Assembly: GCA_024408905.1 (NCBI GenBank)
Contig: JAKSUP010000041.1
Location: 1-8,455, forward strand
Direction of reading: 5' to 3'
Length of the DNA: 8,455 bases
DNA from: a bacterium
Lineage (GTDB): Bacteria; Cyanobacteriota; Vampirovibrionia; Gastranaerophilales; Gastranaerophilaceae
Below, in pieces: positions 1 through 6,350 of this stretch; the stretch's first letter is position 1, and each line of letters starts with the position of its first letter. The notes beneath the pieces were generated by a model, which saw only the letters and a program-made list of their open reading frames with translations, was not told the origin of the DNA and ran no database searches. The position numbers and the translations under genes are program-made.

Positions 1-101
1 ATTATTAATAAAGAATTAATTTTATCATTTTACTAAAAAACTTAAATAAATCATTGAGGTTAAATCGTAAAGAAATATGTCGAATAGGGCAATTTTTTTG
101 C

Positions 102-130
102 TTGTGGTGTTTTTATTATTATAGTAGAAT
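102..130 (+). promoter_or_regulatory. Possible sigma70-type promoter of the acyl ligase gene
   Basis: A TTGTGG box (102-107) stands 17 nt before a TAGAAT box (125-130). An alternative pair is TTGCTT (98-103) with TATAGT (120-125) at 16 nt. Either would start transcription about 20-30 nt upstream of the ATG at 160, leaving room for the AAGG ribosome-binding site at 147-150. Both boxes are imperfect and the surroundings are very AT-rich, so chance matches are likely. No gene is seen in the first 159 bases. Confidence 0.3.
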
Positions 131-159
131 GTAGTTAGTCGATTTTAAGGATTAGTTTA

Positions 160-2067
160 ATGGAAATGGCAAATCAATATGAAAACGTATGTTATGATGG
201 CTTAAATTCAATTCCTGCTGTCCTTGAAAGCTGCATGGATAAATACACCGACATGATGGCTATTACTGATACATACAATGGTATCAGTATGACTTATTCT
301 GAATTAAAAGAAAAAATGAACTTTATTGCAAGTGGTTTACAATCATTAGGTATAAAAAAAGGTGATAAAGTCGGCTTGTTTGCAGAAAGTCATGGTCTAT
401 GGTTGCCAACATCTTTAGCAATTTTGAAGTGTGGTGCGATTGACGTTATCAGAGGCTCTAATGCTCCAATTGATGAATTGCAATATATTACAATGCACGC
501 TGATTGCAAAGGTGTAATTATCCGTGATATGAAAATCTACAAGGCTTTAAAACCTTTTTTCGAAAAATATCGACTTGATTTTATAGTAATTACTTATCCT
601 AAAGGCCATATTGATACAACTGATGTAAAAAGTCCAATTTATACGTTGAGCGAAATTGAAGATATGGGCAGAAAACACGTTTTTGAACCCGTAGAAATTT
701 CAAGAGATGATGATTGCTCAATTCTATTTACATCAGGAACTACGGGTAATCCAAAAGGTGTTGTATTATCACACCTTGCATCAATTTATCAAATTGAGAT
801 TGCTCATTCAGGTTTTCTTTCAATGCCGGGTGAAAATACATTGCAAATTTTGCCTATCTGGCATGCTTATGAAAGAATCGGAGAATTTTATTATATTTCC
901 AGAGGTTGTCACTTACACTATACAACACTAAAAAAAAAAAAAAATGATTTGGCAAAATATAATATCAATACTTTGATGTCTGTTCCAAGAATTTGGGAAG
1001 CATTAAGGGGTGGGATTTATCAAAAATTAAGACAATCTTCTCCTACAGCATACAAGATTTTTGACTTTGCAATAAAAGTTTCAATTGCGTACAAGACTCA
1101 TAAAATGTACGGCGAAAGAAGAATTACAAATAAAGTAAGTTATCACGCATTATCTACAGTGCGTCACAGAATAATGAGAACACTTTATAAACCAATGCAT
1201 GAATTGTTTTATAAAACTTTGTACAAAAAAATTAAAGAGGCTGCAGGATTATCTACAATTCGTGCATCACTATCAGGTGGTGGCGCTTTGTCTATGCAAG
1301 ATGAATTATTCTATGATGCTATAGGTATAGATTTAAGAACGGGGTATGGCTTAACTGAAACCTCTCCTGTTTTGACTTTACGTAGTGTCCAAGATAAAAA
1401 CTTTTTGGGTTCAGCCGGAAAACCAGTTCCGGGTACCGATATAAAGATTGTTGACCCACAGACATTTAAACCTTTACCAAAATTTACGAAGGGTTTAGTT
1501 ATTGCAAAAGGTCCTCAAGTAATGAAACGCTATTATAAGGATGAAAAAGCTACTCAAAACGCTATGACAGAAGACGGATATTTTATTACAGGCGATTTAG
1601 GTTGGCTAACAAACGAAAATAACCTCGTTTTAGTAGGTCGTTTGAAAGAAACTATTGTACTGTCAAGCGGAGAAAATGTTGAACCTGTGCCGATTGAAGA
1701 AGCTATTTTGTTAAGTCCTTATATAGACCAGATTGTACTTGTAGGACAAGACCAAAACGGTGTCGGTGCTTTGATTGTTCCATCAAAAGAAGCATTGGAA
1801 AAATGTGGTATTACAAATATGGCAAACGTAAAAAGCTATAAGGACGGCAATTTTAATAACCCTGAACTTGAAGAACTTATTAAAAAAGAAATTAATTCAA
1901 AGATAATGAATAAACCAAATTTGCGTGTGTTTGAAAAAGTAAAACAATTTGCAATTTTAAAAGACTCATTTACTATTGAAAACGGTTTATTAAGTATGAC
2001 TCAAAAAATCAAACGTAACAAGGTTTTTGAAAAATACAAAGACTTAATTAGCGGTATGTATAAGTAG
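160..2067 (+). CDS. AMP-forming long-chain fatty acid--CoA (or acyl-ACP) ligase, Aas/FadD-like
   Basis: This 635-residue enzyme activates a fatty acid with ATP to an acyl-adenylate and passes it to CoA or acyl carrier protein, probably at the inner membrane face. Visible ANL-superfamily motifs are the P-loop TSGTTGNPKG (residues 191-200), GYGLTET (395-401), TGDLGW (477-482), GRLKE (493-497), and a C-terminal TQKIKR (614-619) that should hold the catalytic lysine of the thioester step. The basic, helix-rich insert at about 280-365 is typical of the long-chain (COG1022) branch. The NGENIEP-like and PYIDQIVLVGQDQ segments resemble cyanobacterial Aas, so recycling of free fatty acids onto ACP is plausible; CoA versus ACP cannot be decided from sequence. 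The ATG at 160 has AAGG at 147-150. Length is normal and the frame is intact across an A15 tract (930-944). It appears monocistronic. Confidence 0.93.
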   Translation: MEMANQYENVCYDGLNSIPAVLESCMDKYTDMMAITDTYNGISMTYSELKEKMNFIASGLQSLGIKKGDKVGLFAESHGLWLPTSLAILKCGAIDVIRGSNAPIDELQYITMHADCKGVIIRDMKIYKALKPFFEKYRLDFIVITYPKGHIDTTDVKSPIYTLSEIEDMGRKHVFEPVEISRDDDCSILFTSGTTGNPKGVVLSHLASIYQIEIAHSGFLSMPGENTLQILPIWHAYERIGEFYYISRGCHLHYTTLKKKKNDLAKYNINTLMSVPRIWEALRGGIYQKLRQSSPTAYKIFDFAIKVSIAYKTHKMYGERRITNKVSYHALSTVRHRIMRTLYKPMHELFYKTLYKKIKEAAGLSTIRASLSGGGALSMQDELFYDAIGIDLRTGYGLTETSPVLTLRSVQDKNFLGSAGKPVPGTDIKIVDPQTFKPLPKFTKGLVIAKGPQVMKRYYKDEKATQNAMTEDGYFITGDLGWLTNENNLVLVGRLKETIVLSSGENVEPVPIEEAILLSPYIDQIVLVGQDQNGVGALIVPSKEALEKCGITNMANVKSYKDGNFNNPELEELIKKEINSKIMNKPNLRVFEKVKQFAILKDSFTIENGLLSMTQKIKRNKVFEKYKDLISGMYK

Positions 2068-2072
2068 ATTGG

Positions 2073-2094
2073 TTTGGTAAAAATTACCAAATTT
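2073..2094 (+). terminator. Weak candidate terminator after the acyl ligase
   Basis: An 8-bp perfect stem, TTTGGTAA (2073-2080) with TTACCAAA (2084-2091), closes on an AAA loop five bases after the stop codon and runs into TTT. The stem has only two G-C pairs and a short T tail, so intrinsic termination would be inefficient. Its position directly behind the gene is the main support. Confidence 0.4.
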
Positions 2095-2146
2095 ATAGAG
2101 TTTGTTTCATTATTTTTTATAAATTCAAGTTATATATTTTCTTTAT

Positions 2147-2193
2147 GTGCATTTTCTTTTCTTTTTCTGCTCAGGAAAGAAAAGAAAACGCAC
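2147..2193. repeat. Long inverted repeat, 18-bp arms
   Basis: The left arm (2147-2164) and right arm (2176-2193, AAAGAAAAGAAAACGCAC) pair at 17 of 18 positions around an 11-nt loop. The right-arm core AAAGAAAAGAAAAC recurs as a direct copy at 2197-2210, 21 bp downstream. No T-run follows on either strand, so this is not a classical terminator. It looks like the edge of a repeat element that continues to about 2520. Confidence 0.6.
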
Positions 2194-2520
2194 CCAAAAG
2201 AAAAGAAAACAGCCAATGTTTAGGGCAACCTACGGTTGCAAGGCATAATGGATGTTGCAAGCAAGCTTGCACTTTTTCCCTCACTAAATAACGTTCGGGG
2301 TGACACAGGCGAGCTTTATTTAGCGAGCCTAGGGGTAAATGAAGGGGCTTGTAGTGAAACTTAAAACTGGTAAGCAGCAGTAGGTTGGGTGCAACCCAAC
2401 AATTATTTTTGCTGTTCTGTAGAACCCCCTTCGGTGCTACGCACCACTGTCTTGAATTTCTTCCACGTTCGTAAAGTGCGTAGGTTGGACATACTTGAAG
2501 TGCACCCACTAAAAGAGACA
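2194..2520. repeat. Gene-free mosaic of short hairpins, probable dispersed intergenic repeat
   Basis: This stretch contains no credible gene. It is richer in G+C than its surroundings and holds a series of small perfect hairpins: GCAACC/GGTTGC with loop TAC (2225-2239), TGCAAG/CTTGCA (2256-2271), CTAAATAA/TTATTTAG (2284-2291 with 2316-2323), GTTGGGT/ACCCAAC with loop GCA (2384-2400), and GGTGC/GCACC with loop TAC (2433-2445). The word GTAGGTTGG occurs at 2380-2388 and again exactly 100 bp later at 2480-2488. A reading frame on the minus strand (2171-2521) spans it, but its product is a low-quality translation of these repeats. Dense hairpins in an intergenic gap are typical of REP/MITE-like or other dispersed elements. 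No terminal repeats or target duplication could be assigned with confidence. Confidence 0.5.
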
Positions 2521-2550
2521 ATAGTTGTAGGACAATAAATATCTACCTAT

Positions 2551-2566
2551 CTATTTACCCCTACCC
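2551..2566 (-). repeat. Inverted copy of the GGGGTAAATAG motif at the 3' end of the exported-protein gene
   Basis: Read on the minus strand, the bases just after the stop codon at 2567-2569 continue the phrase GGGGTAGGGGTAAATAG. The 11-mer GGGGTAAATAG (complement at 2551-2561) is an exact inverted match to 3255-3265 on the other side of the gene. The gene is thus flanked by oppositely oriented copies of the same motif. Confidence 0.5.
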
Positions 2567-3214
2567 CTATTCTTCTTCTTTGAGCATAAGGATAGCTGTA
2601 TTAAGTTCTTCTTTTAGGTATTCAAGCTGTTGGTTTATGTTTTCAGGGTTATAAATAGAGCCGGTAGATTGGTAAGCCAAATATCTTTGATACGTTACAG
2701 CCTCACGTCTTAATTGTGCTATTGATTTTGTGTACTGATTGACTTCCATCAATTTTTTAAACGATTGATAGTAGCTTTCAGGTTTTCCTTGGTATTTATC
2801 CATTAAATAATCCAAGTTCATAGTAAGCACATTGGCACGGGTTACAAAAAGTTGGACATTTGCATTGTCCTCAATACAATCTACAAGTTTTTCTATAATC
2901 GGGATAATCTCGTTTGCATCAATTACATAATTTGATGTTTTATCTTTTTTCTGAATTATATTGACAAAAGACGGGTTATCACGAGGAATTGGTTTGAGTT
3001 CTGATGGGTCATTAAAATCTTTTTGAGCATCAAAAACAGGTTTTCCGACCTTCTTTTCATCTTTTTGGAAAACTTTTGATAAATCCGGCAGCGTTCCTGC
3101 GTAGCCCTTCCCTTCCATTTCAACTTCAAGTGCTTTGTCTTTTTTTGTCCAAAATGCAGCTTGGGTTGGTAATGCTAACGAAATTATAATTAGTGTTAAA
3201 ATAAGTTTTCTCAT
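2567..3214 (-). CDS. Exported protein of unknown function with helical C-terminal half
   Basis: I do not recognise this 215-residue protein. It starts with a clear signal peptide: basic MRK, a hydrophobic core (LILTLIIISLALP) and a signal-peptidase I site after about residue 19 (PTQA|AFW). No lipobox cysteine is seen, so the product should be periplasmic or secreted. The first part of the mature chain (about 20-90) is Lys/Asp/Pro-rich and probably extended. From about residue 100 it is predicted by eye to be mostly helical, with runs such as IIPIIEKLVDCIED and LRREAVTYQRYLAY, ending in a charged coiled-coil-like tail (QLEYLKEELNTAILMLKEEE). The single cysteine (in VDCIED) argues against a disulfide. 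The start is fixed by the signal peptide and by a TATAAT box 6 nt upstream. It stands alone, opposite in strand to both neighbours. A structural or envelope-associated role is only a guess. Confidence 0.8.
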   Translation of the reverse strand: MRKLILTLIIISLALPTQAAFWTKKDKALEVEMEGKGYAGTLPDLSKVFQKDEKKVGKPVFDAQKDFNDPSELKPIPRDNPSFVNIIQKKDKTSNYVIDANEIIPIIEKLVDCIEDNANVQLFVTRANVLTMNLDYLMDKYQGKPESYYQSFKKLMEVNQYTKSIAQLRREAVTYQRYLAYQSTGSIYNPENINQQLEYLKEELNTAILMLKEEE

Positions 3215-3220
3215 ACTTAT

Positions 3221-3248
3221 ATTATATTCATTTATTTAAAAAAGGCAA
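3221..3248 (-). promoter_or_regulatory. Promoter of the exported-protein gene, probably giving a leaderless mRNA
   Basis: On the minus strand TTGCCT (3248-3243) is followed after 16 nt by a perfect TATAAT (3226-3221). Only six bases (ATAAGT) separate this box from the ATG at 3214-3212, so transcription would begin at or next to the start codon. No Shine-Dalgarno sequence lies upstream of the ATG. The -35 box is almost in contact with the G-rich repeat that begins at 3251. Confidence 0.55.
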
Positions 3249-3250
3249 AA

Positions 3251-3331
3251 GGGGGGGGTAAATAGTGGGGGGGGGGTAAATGGAGAGGGGTAAATGGGAG
3301 GGTAAATGGAGAGGGGTAAATGAGGGGTAAG
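3251..3331 (+). repeat. Iterated G-run/TAAAT tract with G-quadruplex potential
   Basis: Five copies of TAAAT (3259, 3277, 3291, 3303, 3317) and a sixth variant TAAG (3328) alternate with guanine runs of 8 (3251-3258), 10 (3267-3276), 4, 3, 3, 4 and 4. Loops between runs are 1-10 nt, so the plus strand can in principle form G-quadruplexes. It is imperfectly periodic (about 10-18 bp units), with GGAGA spacers. It abuts the -35 box of the minus-strand gene on one side and the 8-bp tandem repeat on the other. Confidence 0.85.
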
Positions 3332-3332
3332 T

Positions 3333-3368
3333 TAGGGCACTAGGGCACTAGGACTCTAAGGCACTAAG
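3333..3368 (+). repeat. 8-bp tandem repeat, consensus TAGGGCAC, 4.5 copies
   Basis: Units are TAGGGCAC at 3333-3340 and 3341-3348, TAGGACTC at 3349-3356, TAAGGCAC at 3357-3364, and a terminal half unit TAAG at 3365-3368. The copies decay from perfect to diverged in the plus direction. It follows the G-run tract with almost no gap. Short tandem repeats of 7-9 bp between genes are a known feature of cyanobacterial genomes. Confidence 0.8.
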
Positions 3369-3419
3369 CATTTTCTCTTGCAACAATACAATTATGAGGA
3401 TAATTTTGGAAAAAGATAC

Positions 3420-3439
3420 TAGGGTACTGGGGCAGTAAG
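3420..3439 (+). repeat. Second, diverged block of the same 8-bp repeat
   Basis: TAGGGTAC (3420-3427), TGGGGCAG (3428-3435) and TAAG (3436-3439) follow the same register and the same TAAG ending as the block at 3333-3368, 51 bp upstream. It therefore looks like a degenerate second array and not chance. Confidence 0.55.
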
Positions 3440-3503
3440 AGATTTTATTATTTGGAATAGAGAGTAGTAAGCCACTGTTGAAGGTAGTGAGCATAATCAA
3501 CCA

Positions 3504-3534
3504 TTCAAGGGATTACACAAGTCTAAAATATAAT
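3504..3534 (+). promoter_or_regulatory. Promoter of the cdd operon with perfect TATAAT
   Basis: A perfect TATAAT (3529-3534) lies 12 nt before the cdd ATG at 3547, so the transcript would begin around 3541 with a leader of only about 6 nt. The best -35 candidate is weak (TTCAAG at 3504-3509, 19-nt spacer). No Shine-Dalgarno sequence precedes the ATG. If this box is used it rules out the longer TTG-initiated reading frame from 3478. Confidence 0.45.
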
Positions 3535-3546
3535 AAAATAAATAAT

Positions 3547-3936
3547 ATGAGTATTGATTATGAATTACTTATGAATAATGCAAAGGAAGCTTCAAAAACT
3601 TCTTATTCACCGTTTTCAAGATTTGCAGTCGGTGCTGCTGTGCTTTCAGGTTCAGGGAAAATCTACAAGGGCTGTAATGTTGAAAACTCATCTTTTGGTT
3701 TGGCAGTATGTGCTGAAAGATGTGCTATATTCAAAGCAATTTCAGAAGGAGAAAGAGAAATCTTAGCCGTGGCAATTTATTCACCAAATACTGATTCTTG
3801 CTATCCTTGTGGTGCTTGCAGACAAGTCATGTATGAATTTCAAGGTGATGAAGAAATTTCTGTAATTACTGAAAATATGGGTAGTTTAGAGATTAATAAA
3901 TTAAGTTACTTTTTGCCTTGTGGCTTTAGGATTTAA
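3547..3936 (+). CDS. cdd: Cytidine deaminase
   Basis: This enzyme hydrolyses cytidine and deoxycytidine to uridine and deoxyuridine in pyrimidine salvage, in the cytoplasm. The 129-residue product is the usual size of the tetrameric, single-domain form. The zinc site is complete: C55-A-E57 (Cys ligand and catalytic Glu proton shuttle) and P87-C88-x-x-C91 (two more ligands). YSPFSRFAVGAA and GCNVENSSFG near the N-terminus are the family substrate-binding segments, and the C-terminal FLPCGF is typical. The open frame extends upstream to a TTG at 3478, but residues before MSIDYELL have no family counterpart and the TATAAT box at 3529 lies within that extension, so the ATG at 3547 is preferred. 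It heads the operon, 11 nt before the next gene. Confidence 0.95.
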   Translation: MSIDYELLMNNAKEASKTSYSPFSRFAVGAAVLSGSGKIYKGCNVENSSFGLAVCAERCAIFKAISEGEREILAVAIYSPNTDSCYPCGACRQVMYEFQGDEEISVITENMGSLEINKLSYFLPCGFRI

Positions 3937-3947
3937 AAACAACTATT

Positions 3948-4148
3948 ATGTACATTATTGAAGTATTTATAAAATGGCTGAACAAGCGTCAGACCAAATT
4001 GCCTAAATATGAAAAACCTGTTAATAATGATATTGACGAAGCATTGACATGTGTTCACAATTTCATGCCTGTTGATAGTACAGGTAATGTACTGGCTTGT
4101 GTAAAATGTGGGTTTGTAGTAAAAAAGAATGAGAACAATCGAGGTTAA
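3948..4148 (+). CDS. Small protein with Zn-ribbon-like CxH...CxxC motif, unknown function
   Basis: This 66-residue protein is not one I can name. The first 10 residues (MYIIEVFIKW) are hydrophobic and could be a short amphipathic or membrane-contacting helix. A basic segment follows (KRQTKLPKYEK). The C-terminal half holds C35-x-H37 and C51-x-x-C54 separated by a short STGNVLAC hairpin-like segment, the arrangement expected of a small zinc ribbon. Reality is supported by its place in a tight operon: it starts 11 nt after cdd, and its stop codon is 3 nt before the pgpH ATG. The pgpH ribosome-binding site (GAGG, 4141-4144) lies inside its last codons, so the two are probably translationally coupled. 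Its own Shine-Dalgarno sequence is poor (AGGA, 16 nt upstream). A regulatory or nucleic-acid-binding role is only inference. Confidence 0.7.
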   Translation: MYIIEVFIKWLNKRQTKLPKYEKPVNNDIDEALTCVHNFMPVDSTGNVLACVKCGFVVKKNENNRG

Positions 4149-4151
4149 TAT

Positions 4152-6350
4152 ATGCAAAAAATTTTAGATTTAATATCTTCAAAACAATTTAGAAATATAG
4201 CGTGTTTTGTACTATTTACGGTACTGTTAACAGCTGCTATTTCATCACAAAACTTCTTTTTCCAGAGAGTTGTTGAAAATGGTATTTCAAAACGTGACAT
4301 AATTGCTCAAAAAGACATTAAAGTTATTGATACAATTAAGACTGAGCAACACAAAAAAGAAGTTGCACAACTCGTTGAACCTATTTTGACTCAAGCAGGT
4401 GATGATTATACAACATCCAGTTTGGAAGCATTAAGAAACTCTGTAATGAAAATAAGAGAAAAAAATGTCACAGACGACGTAAAAAGAGATGAACTTTCTA
4501 TTCTTTTTGCCGATGTTCAAAATAAAGCAATAATAGAATATTTTTTGAAAACTAATTCAAAAGATTTGGCTATGATATTTGACAGGGCAAAACTTACATT
4601 AGCAGGTATTTTGAATACAGGAATTTCAGCGAAAGATTTTGATAACAATAATGTGTCTAATATTATAAGAAAAAATATTCCATCATCTACTCCTCGTTCG
4701 CAATATAACATCATAACAACCGTATTAAATCAAGTTATTGTCCCAAACTTGGTTGTTGATGAATTTGCGACAGAAATCGCAAAGAAAAATGCCCAAAATG
4801 CCGTAAAACCTTATGAAGTGACATACAAAAAAGGACAAACGATTGTACTTGAAGGCGAACCTGTTACAAAATTAAAAAGTGATGCTCTAAGGGCTGCCGG
4901 ATACAATGTTTTGGAAATAAACTTTGGCGGTATAGCCGGAATTCTTTTGTTGGTGTCATTTTTTACATTTATATTCTTGCAGTATGAAAAGAATTTTGAA
5001 AAAGAATATTATAATTCAAAATACTTATCAATAATGGCATCATTTACAATTTTTGTTGCGTTTATTGCGACATTACTACCAACGGGATTTTCGCCATATA
5101 TTGTGCCAATTCCTGCTTATACAATCTTGTTATCAATATTTACAACTCCACGTAATGCGTTTTTTGCGTCAACAATATTGCTAGCTATGCTATCAATTGG
5201 TATGCACTATCATATAGAAGTCATTGTTGTATTTATGTTACTAAATACTGTTGTAATGACATCTATATCAAAGCTTAATTTTTCAAAACGCTCAGACTTA
5301 CTTATTACAAGTTTGAAAATATCTTTGGCAGGTGTGCTTGTTCTCGCTGGCGTTTATTTCTTAGAAAAATATATGATGGATATCAATAATTTAATGATAT
5401 TAAAAGATTTAGGCTATATATTGCTTAACTGTTTTGTAATAGGTGGGGTATTTATTTTAGGTGTTCTTCCTATTATAGAAAGTATATTTGGCGTTTTAAC
5501 TCCGTATGGGTTGACCGAATGGGCTGATCACAACAGACCATGTTTGAAAAAACTGTTATCAGATGCTCCCGGAACATTTAATCATTGTTTAATTGTATCT
5601 CACCTTGCTGAAGCTGCAGCAGAAGCTATCGGAGCAAATCCTTTGTTGGCAAGAGTCGGTGCAATGTATCATGATATCGGAAAACTTATGCGACCAATGT
5701 TCTTCGTAGAAAACCAATCTTTCTACGGTATTGATAATCCACATAAATCTTGTACTCCAAGATTCAGCAAGATGTTAATAACAGCTCACCCAAAGGACGG
5801 ACTTGAACTTGCAAAAGAATATCATTTGCCACAAGTTATTAATAACTTCATTCTTCAACACCACGGAACAAGTTTGGTAAGTTATTTCTATAATGAAGCA
5901 CTAAAAGAAGAAGGCGAAGAAAAGGTTACAGAAGAACAATTCAGATATCCGGGGCCAAAACCGAATATGAAAGAAACTGCAATTTTGATGATTGCTGATG
6001 CTGTTGAATCTGCTGTAAGAGCAGCAAAAAATCCAACAAACGAAGAAATTGATGCAATTATATCTAAAATAATCAAAGAGAGATTGGCCGATGGTCAGTT
6101 AGAAGATTCTCCTTTGACATTAAAAGATTTAAGAACTATGGCAGATACTTTCTCAAGAATGTTGAGAGGTATGCATCACAAAAGAATTAAATACCATGAT
6201 GATTTGGTTAAAGAATTGGATAAAAATGTTAAACACGTCGATGAAGACGAAGAGACAAATGCAATTCAACAAATTGCACCTCCGACTCTTGATAAAGATT
6301 TGGAATCCAAAATAAAGGAATTAGAAGAAAAGAAAAATGAAAACGCTTAA
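4152..6350 (+). CDS. pgpH: Membrane HD-domain c-di-AMP phosphodiesterase, PgpH/YqfF family
   Basis: Proteins of this family hydrolyse the second messenger c-di-AMP to pApA and so tune potassium, osmotic and cell-wall homeostasis. The 732-residue chain shows the family's full architecture: an N-terminal membrane helix (about 15-32), an extracytoplasmic 7TMR-HDED-type domain (about 33-255), a bundle of hydrophobic helices (about 258-455), and a cytoplasmic HD domain (about 475-650). Metal-site residues are visible: H478 (FNHC), H507-D508 (YHDIGKL), the H570-H571 pair (QHHGTS) and D616 (ADAVESAVRA). Family phrases such as NPLLARVGAMYHDIGKL and FFVENQ are nearly canonical. The usual HS after the first histidine is HC here, which is unlikely to matter. 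GAGG at 4141-4144 is a good ribosome-binding site. The last 14 nt overlap ybeY. No c-di-AMP cyclase is in the window. Confidence 0.93.
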   Translation: MQKILDLISSKQFRNIACFVLFTVLLTAAISSQNFFFQRVVENGISKRDIIAQKDIKVIDTIKTEQHKKEVAQLVEPILTQAGDDYTTSSLEALRNSVMKIREKNVTDDVKRDELSILFADVQNKAIIEYFLKTNSKDLAMIFDRAKLTLAGILNTGISAKDFDNNNVSNIIRKNIPSSTPRSQYNIITTVLNQVIVPNLVVDEFATEIAKKNAQNAVKPYEVTYKKGQTIVLEGEPVTKLKSDALRAAGYNVLEINFGGIAGILLLVSFFTFIFLQYEKNFEKEYYNSKYLSIMASFTIFVAFIATLLPTGFSPYIVPIPAYTILLSIFTTPRNAFFASTILLAMLSIGMHYHIEVIVVFMLLNTVVMTSISKLNFSKRSDLLITSLKISLAGVLVLAGVYFLEKYMMDINNLMILKDLGYILLNCFVIGGVFILGVLPIIESIFGVLTPYGLTEWADHNRPCLKKLLSDAPGTFNHCLIVSHLAEAAAEAIGANPLLARVGAMYHDIGKLMRPMFFVENQSFYGIDNPHKSCTPRFSKMLITAHPKDGLELAKEYHLPQVINNFILQHHGTSLVSYFYNEALKEEGEEKVTEEQFRYPGPKPNMKETAILMIADAVESAVRAAKNPTNEEIDAIISKIIKERLADGQLEDSPLTLKDLRTMADTFSRMLRGMHHKRIKYHDDLVKELDKNVKHVDEDEETNAIQQIAPPTLDKDLESKIKELEEKKNENA

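Noticed and set aside
2147..2193. The 18-bp inverted repeat as an intrinsic terminator
   Set aside because: The stem is almost all A-T, and no T-run follows on either strand.
2171..2521. 116-residue open frame on the minus strand
   Set aside because: It is composed of the hairpin repeats, has an odd amino-acid make-up rich in Cys, Trp, His and Leu with no domain, and ends inside the inverted repeat. It is most likely a translation of non-coding repeat DNA.
3333..3439. CRISPR array
   Set aside because: Units are only 8 bp, contiguous and without spacers, and no cas gene is present.
3478..3546. TTG-initiated 23-residue extension of cytidine deaminase
   Set aside because: The extra residues have no counterpart in the family, the promoter-like TATAAT at 3529 lies within them, and the ATG at 3547 gives the normal length.
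3933..4157. 74-residue minus-strand frame opposite the small Cys protein
   Set aside because: It is antisense to a better supported gene in an operon, and no ribosome-binding site or family pattern is seen.
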